Below are positions 1 to 5,666 of a DNA stretch of 5,843 bases, in pieces. The stretch comes from JBFMEX01 sp040752215 (GTDB lineage Bacteria; Pseudomonadota; Alphaproteobacteria; Rhizobiales; Hyphomicrobiaceae), in assembly GCA_040752215.1 (NCBI GenBank), contig JBFMEX010000085.1:1-5843 (forward strand), written 5' to 3'. Position numbers and translations under genes: made by a program. How positions within the stretch are numbered: position 1 is the stretch's first letter; the number at the start of each line of letters is the position of its first letter. The notes below the pieces were generated by a model. That model was not told the DNA's origin and searched no databases. It saw only the letters and a list, made by a program, of their open reading frames with translations.

Positions 1-501
1 CTGAGACCGACCTCGGACCGGGTGCGCGAATCCGTGTTCAATATCCTCGCCCACGGCGTGGCGGATTTCGCGCTCGATGGAGCGCGGGTGATCGACCTCT
101 TCGCCGGCACCGGAGCACTCGGCATCGAGGCAATCTCGCGCGGCGCCGCCTATTGCCTATTTGTCGAGGACGACGCGGCGGCACGCGCGCTGATCCGCGA
201 GAACGTGGAGGCGCTGGGCCTCACCGGCGTCACCCGCATCTTCCGCCGCGACGCGTCCGACCTCGGCCCGGCGGGCCCGATCGCCGCGTTCGACCTCGCG
301 TTCCTCGATCCGCCGTATGGCAAGGGTCTCGCCACGCGGGCGCTCGGCGCGCTGGTCGCAGGCGGCTGGCTGAAGCCGGCGGCGATCGTCGTGGTCGAGG
401 AGCGCGAGGGCGCCGAGTTGACGCTGCCGCCGGCGTTGACGGAGATCGATCGGCGGCGATACGGCGACACGGGTGTCGTGATCGCCCGCCACGCGCGGTG
501 A
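1..501 (+). CDS. rsmD: 16S rRNA (guanine-966-N2)-methyltransferase RsmD, 5'-truncated
   Basis: RsmD uses S-adenosylmethionine to methylate the N2 of G966 of 16S rRNA in the assembling 30S subunit. The reading frame is open from the first base of the window to the TGA at 499-501 (166 codons). It begins with the family signature RPTSDRVRES (window residues 2-11). The SAM-binding loop FAGTG is at about 34-38, followed by ALGIEAISRGA. The catalytic motif IV, DPPYGKG, is at about 103-109. Family members are usually about 180-200 residues, so roughly 15-25 N-terminal residues lie outside the window. A GTG at 22 could be read as a start, but the conserved RPTSDR motif upstream of it shows that the true start is further left. 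The gene converges with the leftward Usp gene, with only 13 bp between the two stop codons. I see no clear terminator hairpin there. Identity is well supported by the motifs; only the start is missing. Confidence 0.93.
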   Translation: MRPTSDRVRESVFNILAHGVADFALDGARVIDLFAGTGALGIEAISRGAAYCLFVEDDAAARALIRENVEALGLTGVTRIFRRDASDLGPAGPIAAFDLAFLDPPYGKGLATRALGALVAGGWLKPAAIVVVEEREGAELTLPPALTEIDRRRYGDTGVVIARHAR

Positions 502-514
502 GCCGCAGGCCCGC

Positions 515-1366
515 TCAACCGGTCTTGACCACCATCACCGGGCACGTGGCGCCGCCGAGCACGCGCTCCGACACCGAGCCGATCAGCACCTTCTCAATCA
601 GTCCGCTGCGACCATGGCTGCCGACGACGATGAGATCGGCATCGACCGCCTTGGCCGCCTCGATGATGCCGACGTCCGGCTGCGCGGCCTCGACGACCCG
701 CGCGTCGGCCACGATGTCGGCGCGCGCCAGCGCCTCGGCGACGCGTGCGACTGCGCCCGACGCCACTTGGCGGCGGGCATCGCTGTGGCTCGGCACGGTC
801 ACCGACACGACCGTGACGGGAAGCGCGCAACGGCGCGCGAGCCGCTCGGCCATCACCGCCGCGGCGTCCGAGTAGCGCGAGCCGTCCGTGGCGAGCAGGA
901 TGCGTTTGCACGGCATGCGCCCGCCGCGCGGCACCACCAGCACGCTGCACGGCGCCTGGCCGCAGACCTTGACGGTCGCCTCGCCGACGAACATGCGGGC
1001 GAGGCCACGAATCCCGCGCCGGCCCATCACGATCAGGTCGGCGTTGCGCTTCTCCGCCTGGCGAATGATCTGGTAGCCGGGATCCTGACCGTGGCGCACG
1101 AGGCGCTCGATGGCGACGCCGCGGGCGGTGGCCTTTTGCTCGACCTCGTCGAGGATCTCCTTTGCGCGCATCTCCGCCTTGGCGACGATCTGCGGCGCGA
1201 TCGCCTCGACCTCGGGGTTGGAGACGACCATGGTCAGCGCGAGCAGCTGGCTGCCACATCGCCTCGCAGCATCGATCGCGACATCGACCGCCGGCGCCGA
1301 ATGCTCGGAGCCGTCGGTCGCGAGAAGGACGCGCACGAGGCCACCGAGGGGAGTTTGCTCGCTCAT
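515..1366 (-). CDS. Tandem-domain universal stress protein (UspA family)
   Basis: This 283-residue protein has two complete Usp domains, at about residues 10-147 and 152-283. Each opens with the strand-and-loop LLATDGS (residues 14-20 and 157-163). Each closes with a hydrophobic strand after a conserved CP/PC turn (APCSVLVV and TCPVMVV). Usp proteins are cytoplasmic, often bind ATP, and help cells survive starvation, hypoxia or energy stress. The ATP-loop pattern G-x2-G-x9-G-(S/T) is imperfect in both halves. The first, G115-R-R-G118, has correct spacing but GE at 128-129 instead of GS/GT. The second, G249-S-H-G252, reaches G263-S264 with ten intervening residues by my count. The start is either GTG at 1369 or the adjacent ATG at 1366. 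I chose ATG because AGGAG (1380-1376) lies nine bases upstream; GTG, six bases away, is possible. It is the last gene of the inferred operon, 12 bp after the membrane protein. The function class is clear; the specific role is not. Confidence 0.9.
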   Translation of the reverse strand: MSEQTPLGGLVRVLLATDGSEHSAPAVDVAIDAARRCGSQLLALTMVVSNPEVEAIAPQIVAKAEMRAKEILDEVEQKATARGVAIERLVRHGQDPGYQIIRQAEKRNADLIVMGRRGIRGLARMFVGEATVKVCGQAPCSVLVVPRGGRMPCKRILLATDGSRYSDAAAVMAERLARRCALPVTVVSVTVPSHSDARRQVASGAVARVAEALARADIVADARVVEAAQPDVGIIEAAKAVDADLIVVGSHGRSGLIEKVLIGSVSERVLGGATCPVMVVKTG

Positions 1367-1375
1367 CACTCGGAG

Positions 1376-1380
1376 CTCCT
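1376..1380 (-). promoter_or_regulatory. Shine-Dalgarno of the tandem Usp gene, overlapping the upstream stop
   Basis: AGGAG reads leftward from 1380 to 1376. Its first two bases are the AG of the preceding gene's TAG stop (1381-1379). Ribosomes finishing the upstream membrane-protein gene would therefore end on this site, which suggests translational coupling. It supports a start at 1366 (ATG) or 1369 (GTG). Confidence 0.7.
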
Positions 1381-1885
1381 AGTGTCCGCCGGCGAGCACG
1401 CCGGAAGCGGCGAGCACAAGAACCGCGATCTCGGCGACAGCGATGGCCGCGTACACGTAGTCTCGCTTGACGATCAGGCTCGGCAGAATGCGAGCGTAGC
1501 AGGCGACAGTAATCGCCGACAAGAAGGCGATCGGCAAGAAGCACATGAAGTCGCCATTGCCGGCGAGCGCCAGCCAGCCCCAACCCGTCGGTACTCTGGC
1601 CGCCTCCAGATAGTCGTGAACGGGCATGCTCCAGAAGCGGGTGATCTCGTCGAGCGGAATGTGCGCCTCGCGGATCGCGAGCACGTAGATCCCGAACGCC
1701 GTCACCAGCCATGCGAGGCCGACGCGCATACCGAGATCCAGGAGATTGGCGTAGGCGACCTGCTCCGCGCTGGCGATCTCGGACTTGCCCTGCGAGCGGC
1801 CCTCGATCACTTGCTTCCAATAGGCGCGGGCCTTTCGACCGAGGCTGTCGGCCACCTCGTGGGCCTTGTTGTGCTTGAGGTTCAT
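1379..1885 (-). CDS. Three-helix integral membrane protein, partner of the TSUP permease
   Basis: This 168-residue protein begins with a basic, hydrophilic region of about 50 residues, probably cytoplasmic. Three hydrophobic segments follow: about 53-70 (from MRVGLAWLVTAFG), 113-133 (a segment ending TVACYARIL) and 144-164 (YAAIAVAEIAVLVLAASG). Between helices 1 and 2 is a loop rich in conserved-looking aromatic residues (RFWSMPVHDY, then PTGWGWL). I cannot assign a named family with certainty. The C-terminal arrangement (a helix, then LPSLIVKRDYVYAAIAV, then a final helix) resembles the small DUF1634-type membrane proteins often encoded beside TauE/SafE permeases; this is from memory and unverified. 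AAGGAG at 1896-1891, five bases before the ATG, supports the start, and that site overlaps the TGA of the upstream permease gene. Tight linkage to both neighbours argues that it works with the permease, as a subunit or modulator. No catalytic motif is visible. Confidence 0.8.
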   Translation of the reverse strand: MNLKHNKAHEVADSLGRKARAYWKQVIEGRSQGKSEIASAEQVAYANLLDLGMRVGLAWLVTAFGIYVLAIREAHIPLDEITRFWSMPVHDYLEAARVPTGWGWLALAGNGDFMCFLPIAFLSAITVACYARILPSLIVKRDYVYAAIAVAEIAVLVLAASGVLAGGH

Positions 1886-1890
1886 GCGAT

Positions 1891-1896
1891 CTCCTT
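1891..1896 (-). promoter_or_regulatory. Shine-Dalgarno of the three-helix membrane protein gene
   Basis: AAGGAG reads leftward from 1896 to 1891, five bases before the ATG at 1885. Its first A is the last base of the permease TGA stop (1898-1896). This indicates a coupled operon junction. Confidence 0.75.
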
Positions 1897-2987
1897 CAGG
1901 GCCAAATGCCGAGCCCCTTTAGCAGTGCGCGCGAACCGGCGAACGCGAGCAGGGCGATCAGCATCTTGCGGATCGCTGCCGCCGGCACACGCTGCAGCAG
2001 CCTGACGCCGACGAACGCGCCGAGCATCATGCCGACCAGCGACGGCACGGTGATGATCGCCAGCACCGCGCCCTTATTCATGTAGACCCAGGCGGCGGAT
2101 GAATCGACGATCGACAGCATGAAGCTCGAGGTTGCGACCGAGACCTTGAGCGGCGCACCCATCAGCAGGTTGAGCACCGGCACATTGGCCCAGCCGGCGC
2201 CGAGCCCGAACATGCCGGCCATGAAGCCGATCGCGACGAACAGGACGAGTCCGGCCGGCGTATTGTGCACCTTCCAATCGTAGTCGCGGTCCGAGCCGAG
2301 GTCGTGGTAGACGCCGCCGATGCCGAGCGCCGCGGCGAGAGCGTCGGCCTTGGGGACAGTAGGGAACTCCGACTTCCTGGCCAACAGCAGCAGGACCACG
2401 ACGCTCAGGATGCACACGCCGAGCGAGGTCTGCACGATCGACGTCGGCAGGGCGAGGCCGACGGTAGCGCCGGCGATCGCGGACATCGAGGCGACGAGTG
2501 CCATCGGCATCGCGAGCTTTAGGCTCGCCATCCCGGAGCGCAGCAGTGCCGGCCCGGCGGCGAGCGCGCCGGCGAGCGCCACCATCAGTCCCGCGCCGCG
2601 GACGAAATCGACATGGAACGGGAAGAAGCCGCCGACGATCGGCACGAACAGCACACCGCCGCCGACGCCGCCGAGCACGGCGACGGTCCCCAGCAGGAAC
2701 GTGGCGAGGAACAGCAGCGCCGGCCAGCCCCACCACGGCATCTCGAAGCCAGAGCCGATCCCGGCCGAGGTGGGCGGCATCAGGGGCCACACGAGAAAGT
2801 AGGCGAGGACGAGGTTGACGAGCACCAAGCCGGCGACGAGTGCGGCCCTCGCACGGCGGGGATGGCGATGCACCCAATCGTCGATCGAATGCCAGAGCCC
2901 GATCGGGCCTGTGGAGGCCGAATCGTGCGTCGCAGTCGCGACGGCAAGCAGATCCTGTTCCCCGTCGTGGCGCCGGATCACCGACAT
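1896..2987 (-). CDS. TauE/SafE (TSUP) family membrane permease
   Basis: This 363-residue protein belongs to the TSUP family. Characterised members move sulfite, sulfoacetate, taurine-derived or related organic anions across the inner membrane; the substrate here cannot be read from the sequence. After a hydrophilic N-terminus (1-45) comes a helix at about 47-69, then the typical first family segment (86-118) with the glycine-rich turn LGGVGGGVLFVPIVGGFFP. Further hydrophobic segments lie near 130-148, 156-180, 184-203, 244-264, 283-300, 307-331 and 337-358. The second half repeats the family pattern with GFMAGMFGLGAGWANVPVLN (254-273). A hydrophilic loop of about 35 residues (206-240) separates the halves. 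The frame stays open upstream to an ATG at 3221, but that extension is Ser/Arg-rich, non-membrane, and overlaps the upstream Usp gene. GGGAGG at 2998-2993 fixes the start at ATG 2987. The gene is flanked by a Usp gene and a small membrane protein gene in the same operon. Confidence 0.92.
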   Translation of the reverse strand: MSVIRRHDGEQDLLAVATATHDSASTGPIGLWHSIDDWVHRHPRRARAALVAGLVLVNLVLAYFLVWPLMPPTSAGIGSGFEMPWWGWPALLFLATFLLGTVAVLGGVGGGVLFVPIVGGFFPFHVDFVRGAGLMVALAGALAAGPALLRSGMASLKLAMPMALVASMSAIAGATVGLALPTSIVQTSLGVCILSVVVLLLLARKSEFPTVPKADALAAALGIGGVYHDLGSDRDYDWKVHNTPAGLVLFVAIGFMAGMFGLGAGWANVPVLNLLMGAPLKVSVATSSFMLSIVDSSAAWVYMNKGAVLAIITVPSLVGMMLGAFVGVRLLQRVPAAAIRKMLIALLAFAGSRALLKGLGIWP

Positions 2988-2992
2988 GCTAG

Positions 2993-2998
2993 CCTCCC
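2993..2998 (-). promoter_or_regulatory. Shine-Dalgarno that sets the TSUP permease start
   Basis: GGGAGG reads leftward from 2998 to 2993, five bases before the ATG at 2987. It decides between this start and a much longer in-frame reading from 3221 that would overlap the upstream Usp gene. The 49-bp spacer (2988-3036) between the two genes otherwise shows only a weak GGCT/AGCC hairpin next to the Usp stop, too short to call a terminator. Confidence 0.75.
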
Positions 2999-3036
2999 TC
3001 GATCGACTCGTGGCCATGGGATCGGTGAGTGGTGGC

Positions 3037-3513
3037 TCAGAAGCCATAGGCGAGGGCCTGGATGATCCGGCCGGCAAAGCCCGGTCGGTCCATCTGCACG
3101 CGCAGAACGTCGATTTGGCCGTCGCACTCGAGCGAGCGCGCGATCGCGTTCCACTCGCCCGGCCAGGCGACTTCGCCGGAGACGACGACGAGATCGGGTT
3201 GCCATGAGGTGACGAGGTCAACGGTCACCTCTCGGCTGGTCCCCTCGGCGACGATCAGCTCGGCGCCTCCAGCGCCGGCGGCGTCGGCCAGCTTGCGCAA
3301 TTTCTCGCCGACGTCCGCGACGATCGCCTTGCGCATCTCGACCGGGGTCATGAACGGGATGTGGTCGGACTCGAGGCCGGCGGCATAGTCGACCGCACAG
3401 GCCAGCGCCAGCGAGGCGCGGTAAAGCTGCGCCAGCTGCGCGGCCCGGCGCACGACCGGCTCCGCCGAATGACAGGTGTCGACGATGGTGAGAATTCTCT
3501 GGTAGGAACGCAT
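3037..3513 (-). CDS. Small single-domain universal stress protein-like protein, degenerate ATP loop
   Basis: This 158-residue soluble protein has a Usp-like fold pattern. The first strand, YQRILTIVD (4-12), is followed by a helix (EPVVRRAAQLAQLYRASLAL, 18-37). A charged helix lies near 57-79, then strand ELIVAEG (85-91), a helix, and the strand PDLVVVSG (106-113). The G-x2-G-x9-G-(S/T) nucleotide loop is absent. The equivalent stretch reads GEVAWPGEWNAIARS, so ATP binding of the usual kind is unlikely. The last strand (DVLRVQM, 135-141) is followed by an extra tail of about 17 residues ending IIQALAYGF. The start ATG at 3513 has a weak Shine-Dalgarno (GGGG about five bases upstream), and no in-frame alternative start exists before the kinase gene. 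It is the first gene of the inferred usp-TSUP-membrane protein-usp operon and lies just downstream of the heptamer array. The family call is moderate to good; the role is presumably regulatory or chaperone-like toward the permease. Confidence 0.8.
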   Translation of the reverse strand: MRSYQRILTIVDTCHSAEPVVRRAAQLAQLYRASLALACAVDYAAGLESDHIPFMTPVEMRKAIVADVGEKLRKLADAAGAGGAELIVAEGTSREVTVDLVTSWQPDLVVVSGEVAWPGEWNAIARSLECDGQIDVLRVQMDRPGFAGRIIQALAYGF

Positions 3514-3558
3514 GGCTGCCCCGCTTCGAGTGGACGCCCGCGCTGGTAGTCGAGTCGG

Positions 3559-3598
3559 CGTGAAGGCCGCGTCAAGGCAACGTCAAGGGAGCGTTAAG
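3559..3598 (-). promoter_or_regulatory. Probable response-regulator operator: four heptamers at exact 11-bp period
   Basis: Read leftward, the heptamers are CTTAACG (3598-3592), CTTGACG (3587-3581), CTTGACG (3576-3570) and CTTCACG (3565-3559). They share the form CTTNACG, are separated by four bases each, and so repeat every 11 bp. A degenerate fifth unit, CTCGACT (3554-3548), keeps the phase. OmpR/PhoB-family regulators bind head-to-tail to direct repeats about one helical turn apart, and PmrA/QseB-type sites are likewise CTTAA-like. The array overlaps the last codons and stop of the kinase gene and ends 45 bp before the Usp start codon, a good position for activating the downstream operon. 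The third unit contains TTGACG, which could double as a -35 element. I see no convincing -10 downstream. The repeats are seen directly; the regulator's identity is inferred from adjacency. Confidence 0.6.
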
Positions 3599-4869
3599 AC
3601 GGCTGGCTGCGACAATAGGAGTTGTGCCGTCGTGCCCTGGCCGACATGGCTCTCGATCGCGACCGTCCAGCCATAGCGATCGCAGATGCGCTTGACGATC
3701 GACAGGCCGATCCCCGATCCCTGGCTCGTCGAGCCGCGATAATGGCGATGGAAGACCCGGTCCAGCTCCTCGCTGGCGATGCCGATACCGGTATCGCTGA
3801 CCTGCAGGCGGTCGTGATCGAGTATGACACGCACCTCGCCGGCCTTGGTGTAGGAGAATGCGTTGCGGACGAGATTGCCGACCACGACCGACAGCAGCAC
3901 GCGCTCGACGGTCAGCTGCAGGCTGGCCTTGATGTCGAGCACAACCCGGGTGCTCTGGCTCTTCAAGAGGTAGCGGTTGCGCTCGATGCAATCCTTGACG
4001 ACCTCGCCCACGTCGACCCTCTCGCGGGGCATGCGATCGTCGCGCTGCTCGCGTGCGAGCAGCAGCAGGGCTTCGATCAGCTCCGCCATGTGATGCGCGC
4101 CGCGAAGGATGCGGTCGATGCGCTCGCCGTGCGCGGCGCGGAATGCAGCGTCTTCCTGCATCACCTCGACCGCACCCTGAATGGCGGCCACGGGCGTGCG
4201 CAGCTCGTGGCTGACATCGGCGGTGAAGGCGCGCTCGCGGTCGATAAAGCCGTGCAGGCGCACGAGATAGCGGTCGAAGGCGCGCGCGAGGTCGCCGACC
4301 TCGTCCTCAGGCTGGTTGCTGGAAAGATCGGGGCGCGTCGCGCCGTCGAATGATCTGACGCGCGCCGCCAGATCGGTGACCGGTGCGATCACTCTTCCGG
4401 CAAGCCACCAGCCGCCGCCAGCCGAGAGTAGCGTCATGATGAGCACGCCGAACGCGAGATAGGCGACGAAGCGGCGCTCGCGTGCCTGCTGGCGCGTCTC
4501 GTTGAAGAGGATGTAGAACCGCGCGTCGTCGCGGTCGGCGACAGCGACCCGATAGGGCTCGTCTGCGAGCGAGATCTCGTGCACGCCCGGTGGGAGGGAG
4601 AGCACCGGCTCGGGAATGGCGGCGCGGCTCGCCGTGCCGTCGTCGACGTAGCCTCGCAGGCTGGTGGCGGAGGGAGGAAGCGAAGCGGGATTGCGCGCGC
4701 GCCGGGCGATGTAGTCGTCGAGCTCGGCGCGTAGCGTCTCGTCGATCAGCCGCTGGCCGTTGCCGTGGGCGGCGAAATAGAGCCCGACCGAGAGCAGCAG
4801 GCTGACGACCGCGCCGAACGCGGCGAAGCCGAATGCCACCCGAAAGCGCAGGCTACGGCGCGGACGCAT
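3583..4869 (-). CDS. Membrane sensor histidine kinase of a two-component system
   Basis: This 428-residue inner-membrane kinase autophosphorylates on histidine and passes the phosphate to its regulator. A first transmembrane helix (about 11-33) and a second (about 135-156) bracket a periplasmic domain of roughly 100 residues. That domain carries no recognisable metal- or ligand-binding motif. A HAMP linker follows (about 157-209, GRVIAPVTDLAARV). The HisKA domain has the H-box SHELRTP with phospho-acceptor His221. The ATPase domain shows the N-box (N332, N336 in GNLVRNAFSYT), G1 box DTGIGI (359-364), F-region RVFHRHYRG and G2 box GSGIGLSIV (384-392). All catalytic elements are intact. The ATG at 4869 lies inside the upstream regulator gene (17-bp overlap) with no clear Shine-Dalgarno, so translation is probably coupled. 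The stop (3585-3583) sits within the 11-bp heptamer array. The signal it senses is not apparent. The organisation resembles QseC/PmrB/TctE-type kinases, but I do not assign a name. Confidence 0.95.
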   Translation of the reverse strand: MRPRRSLRFRVAFGFAAFGAVVSLLLSVGLYFAAHGNGQRLIDETLRAELDDYIARRARNPASLPPSATSLRGYVDDGTASRAAIPEPVLSLPPGVHEISLADEPYRVAVADRDDARFYILFNETRQQARERRFVAYLAFGVLIMTLLSAGGGWWLAGRVIAPVTDLAARVRSFDGATRPDLSSNQPEDEVGDLARAFDRYLVRLHGFIDRERAFTADVSHELRTPVAAIQGAVEVMQEDAAFRAAHGERIDRILRGAHHMAELIEALLLLAREQRDDRMPRERVDVGEVVKDCIERNRYLLKSQSTRVVLDIKASLQLTVERVLLSVVVGNLVRNAFSYTKAGEVRVILDHDRLQVSDTGIGIASEELDRVFHRHYRGSTSQGSGIGLSIVKRICDRYGWTVAIESHVGQGTTAQLLLSQPAVLTLP

Positions 4870-5551
4870 CGTCGTCGGCGATTCTATACCCGATGCCGCG
4901 CACGGTCCGGATCAGCGGCTTGGCGGCCGTCCGGTCGATGGCGGTGCGCAGGATGTGCATATGGGCGCGCAGCGCATCGCTGTCCGGCGGGGCATCGCCC
5001 CAGATCGCGCGCTCGATTTCCTCGCGGCGCACCAGCCGCGGCGCAGCGCGCATCAGCAGCTCCAGGATGCGCAGCGGGATCGGTGACAGATCGATGCTCT
5101 TGCCGGCACGACTCACGGTCAGCGTCGCGGTGTCGAACGAGAGATCGCCGGCCAGCAGCCGCGCCTTGCTCGCTGCGCCTGTTCCGCGGCGCGCCAGCGC
5201 CCGGATCCGCGCCTCGACCTCGCGCAGCGCAAACGGCTTGACGACGTAGTCGTCGGCGCCGGCTTCGAGGCCAGTGATCTTGTCGTCGAGGGAATCGCGC
5301 GCGGTGAGCATCAGCACCGGCGTCGTCTTGCCGGCGTCCTCGCGCAGCCGCCGGCAGATTGTCAATCCATCGAGGCCCGGCAGCACGAGGTCGAGCACGA
5401 TCACGTCGTAGTCGTTGGCGACGCACAGATGCAGCCCGGTGATGCCGTCGGCGGCGGCATCGACGGCGTGTCCCTTCGCCTCGAGAAAGTCGACGAGGTT
5501 GGCGGCGAGATCGTGGTTGTCCTCGACAACCAGCGCGCGCAGGCAGGGCAT
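4853..5551 (-). CDS. OmpR/PhoB-family response regulator
   Basis: This 232-residue cytoplasmic transcription regulator has a complete receiver domain (about 4-118). The acidic pair is E10-D11, the phospho-acceptor is D54 in VIVLDLVLPG, the switch threonine is T83 (LTAR), and the conserved lysine is K105 (VKPF). A linker of about 15 residues leads to a winged-helix DNA-binding domain (about 131-227) that ends with the family signature IRTVRGIGYRI. Length and motifs match the family, and no key residue is missing. The ATG at 5551 is preceded by purine-rich AGAAGAG (5560-5554), which is close to the start but the only candidate ribosome site. The gene overlaps the kinase by 17 bp, so the two form a cognate pair. 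The nearest suitable DNA target is the 11-bp-spaced CTTNACG array beyond the kinase, suggesting that it controls the usp-TSUP operon. No copy of that array is visible upstream of this gene. Confidence 0.95.
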   Translation of the reverse strand: MPCLRALVVEDNHDLAANLVDFLEAKGHAVDAAADGITGLHLCVANDYDVIVLDLVLPGLDGLTICRRLREDAGKTTPVLMLTARDSLDDKITGLEAGADDYVVKPFALREVEARIRALARRGTGAASKARLLAGDLSFDTATLTVSRAGKSIDLSPIPLRILELLMRAAPRLVRREEIERAIWGDAPPDSDALRAHMHILRTAIDRTAAKPLIRTVRGIGYRIADDDASAP

Positions 5552-5666
5552 TGCTCTTCTGTTTCGCTCTCGGGCGGTCTGCGCGATGCGCGAGTCCGCA
5601 GTTTGAGCATTGATACGCTGCTTCCGGCTCGGCCGGGCTGTGCCGTGTTGTCGCTCGTATGCCGGC
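5552..5666 (-). promoter_or_regulatory. Intergenic region with possible promoter of the two-component operon
   Basis: This 115-bp gap separates the truncated upstream gene from the response regulator. On the minus strand, TATCAA (5615-5610) matches four of six bases of a -10 hexamer and would give a leader of roughly 50 bases, but no good -35 stands at the right distance. A perfect tandem heptamer TGCGCGA occurs at 5580-5586 and 5587-5593 (plus strand). A short inverted repeat, CCGGC/GCCGG with a three-base loop, lies at 5624-5636, just after the upstream stop. It has no T-run, so a terminator is not well supported. Nothing resembling the CTTNACG array is present. Confidence 0.25.

Noticed and set aside
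502..545. Possible bidirectional terminator between the convergent rsmD and Usp genes (CCGGT/ACCGG around 520-540).
   Set aside because: The stem is only five base pairs with a loop of about 13 bases, lies mostly inside the Usp coding end, and has no T-run.
594..1820. Long leftward open frame (408 codons) spanning the tandem Usp and membrane-protein genes.
   Set aside because: It is an out-of-frame shadow: Arg/Gly/Ala-rich with no domain pattern, and it overlaps two well-supported genes on the same strand.
614..2005. Rightward open frame of 463 codons opposite the Usp, membrane-protein and permease genes.
   Set aside because: Long antisense frames are common in high-GC DNA. The product is rich in Asp, Arg, Ala and His with no recognisable motif, and no Shine-Dalgarno supports it.
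2988..3221. N-terminal extension of the TSUP permease by 78 residues from an ATG at 3221.
   Set aside because: The extension is Ser/Arg/Pro-rich, overlaps the upstream Usp gene in another frame, and a strong GGGAGG stands just before the ATG at 2987.
3622..4353. Rightward open frame of 243 codons opposite the histidine kinase.
   Set aside because: The kinase on the other strand has every conserved box. This frame is compositionally a mirror of it, without motifs.
5580..5593. Perfect tandem heptamer TGCGCGA x2 upstream of the response regulator.
   Set aside because: The period is 7 rather than 10-11 bp, there are only two copies, and it is simple GC-rich sequence, so it is not convincing as an operator.
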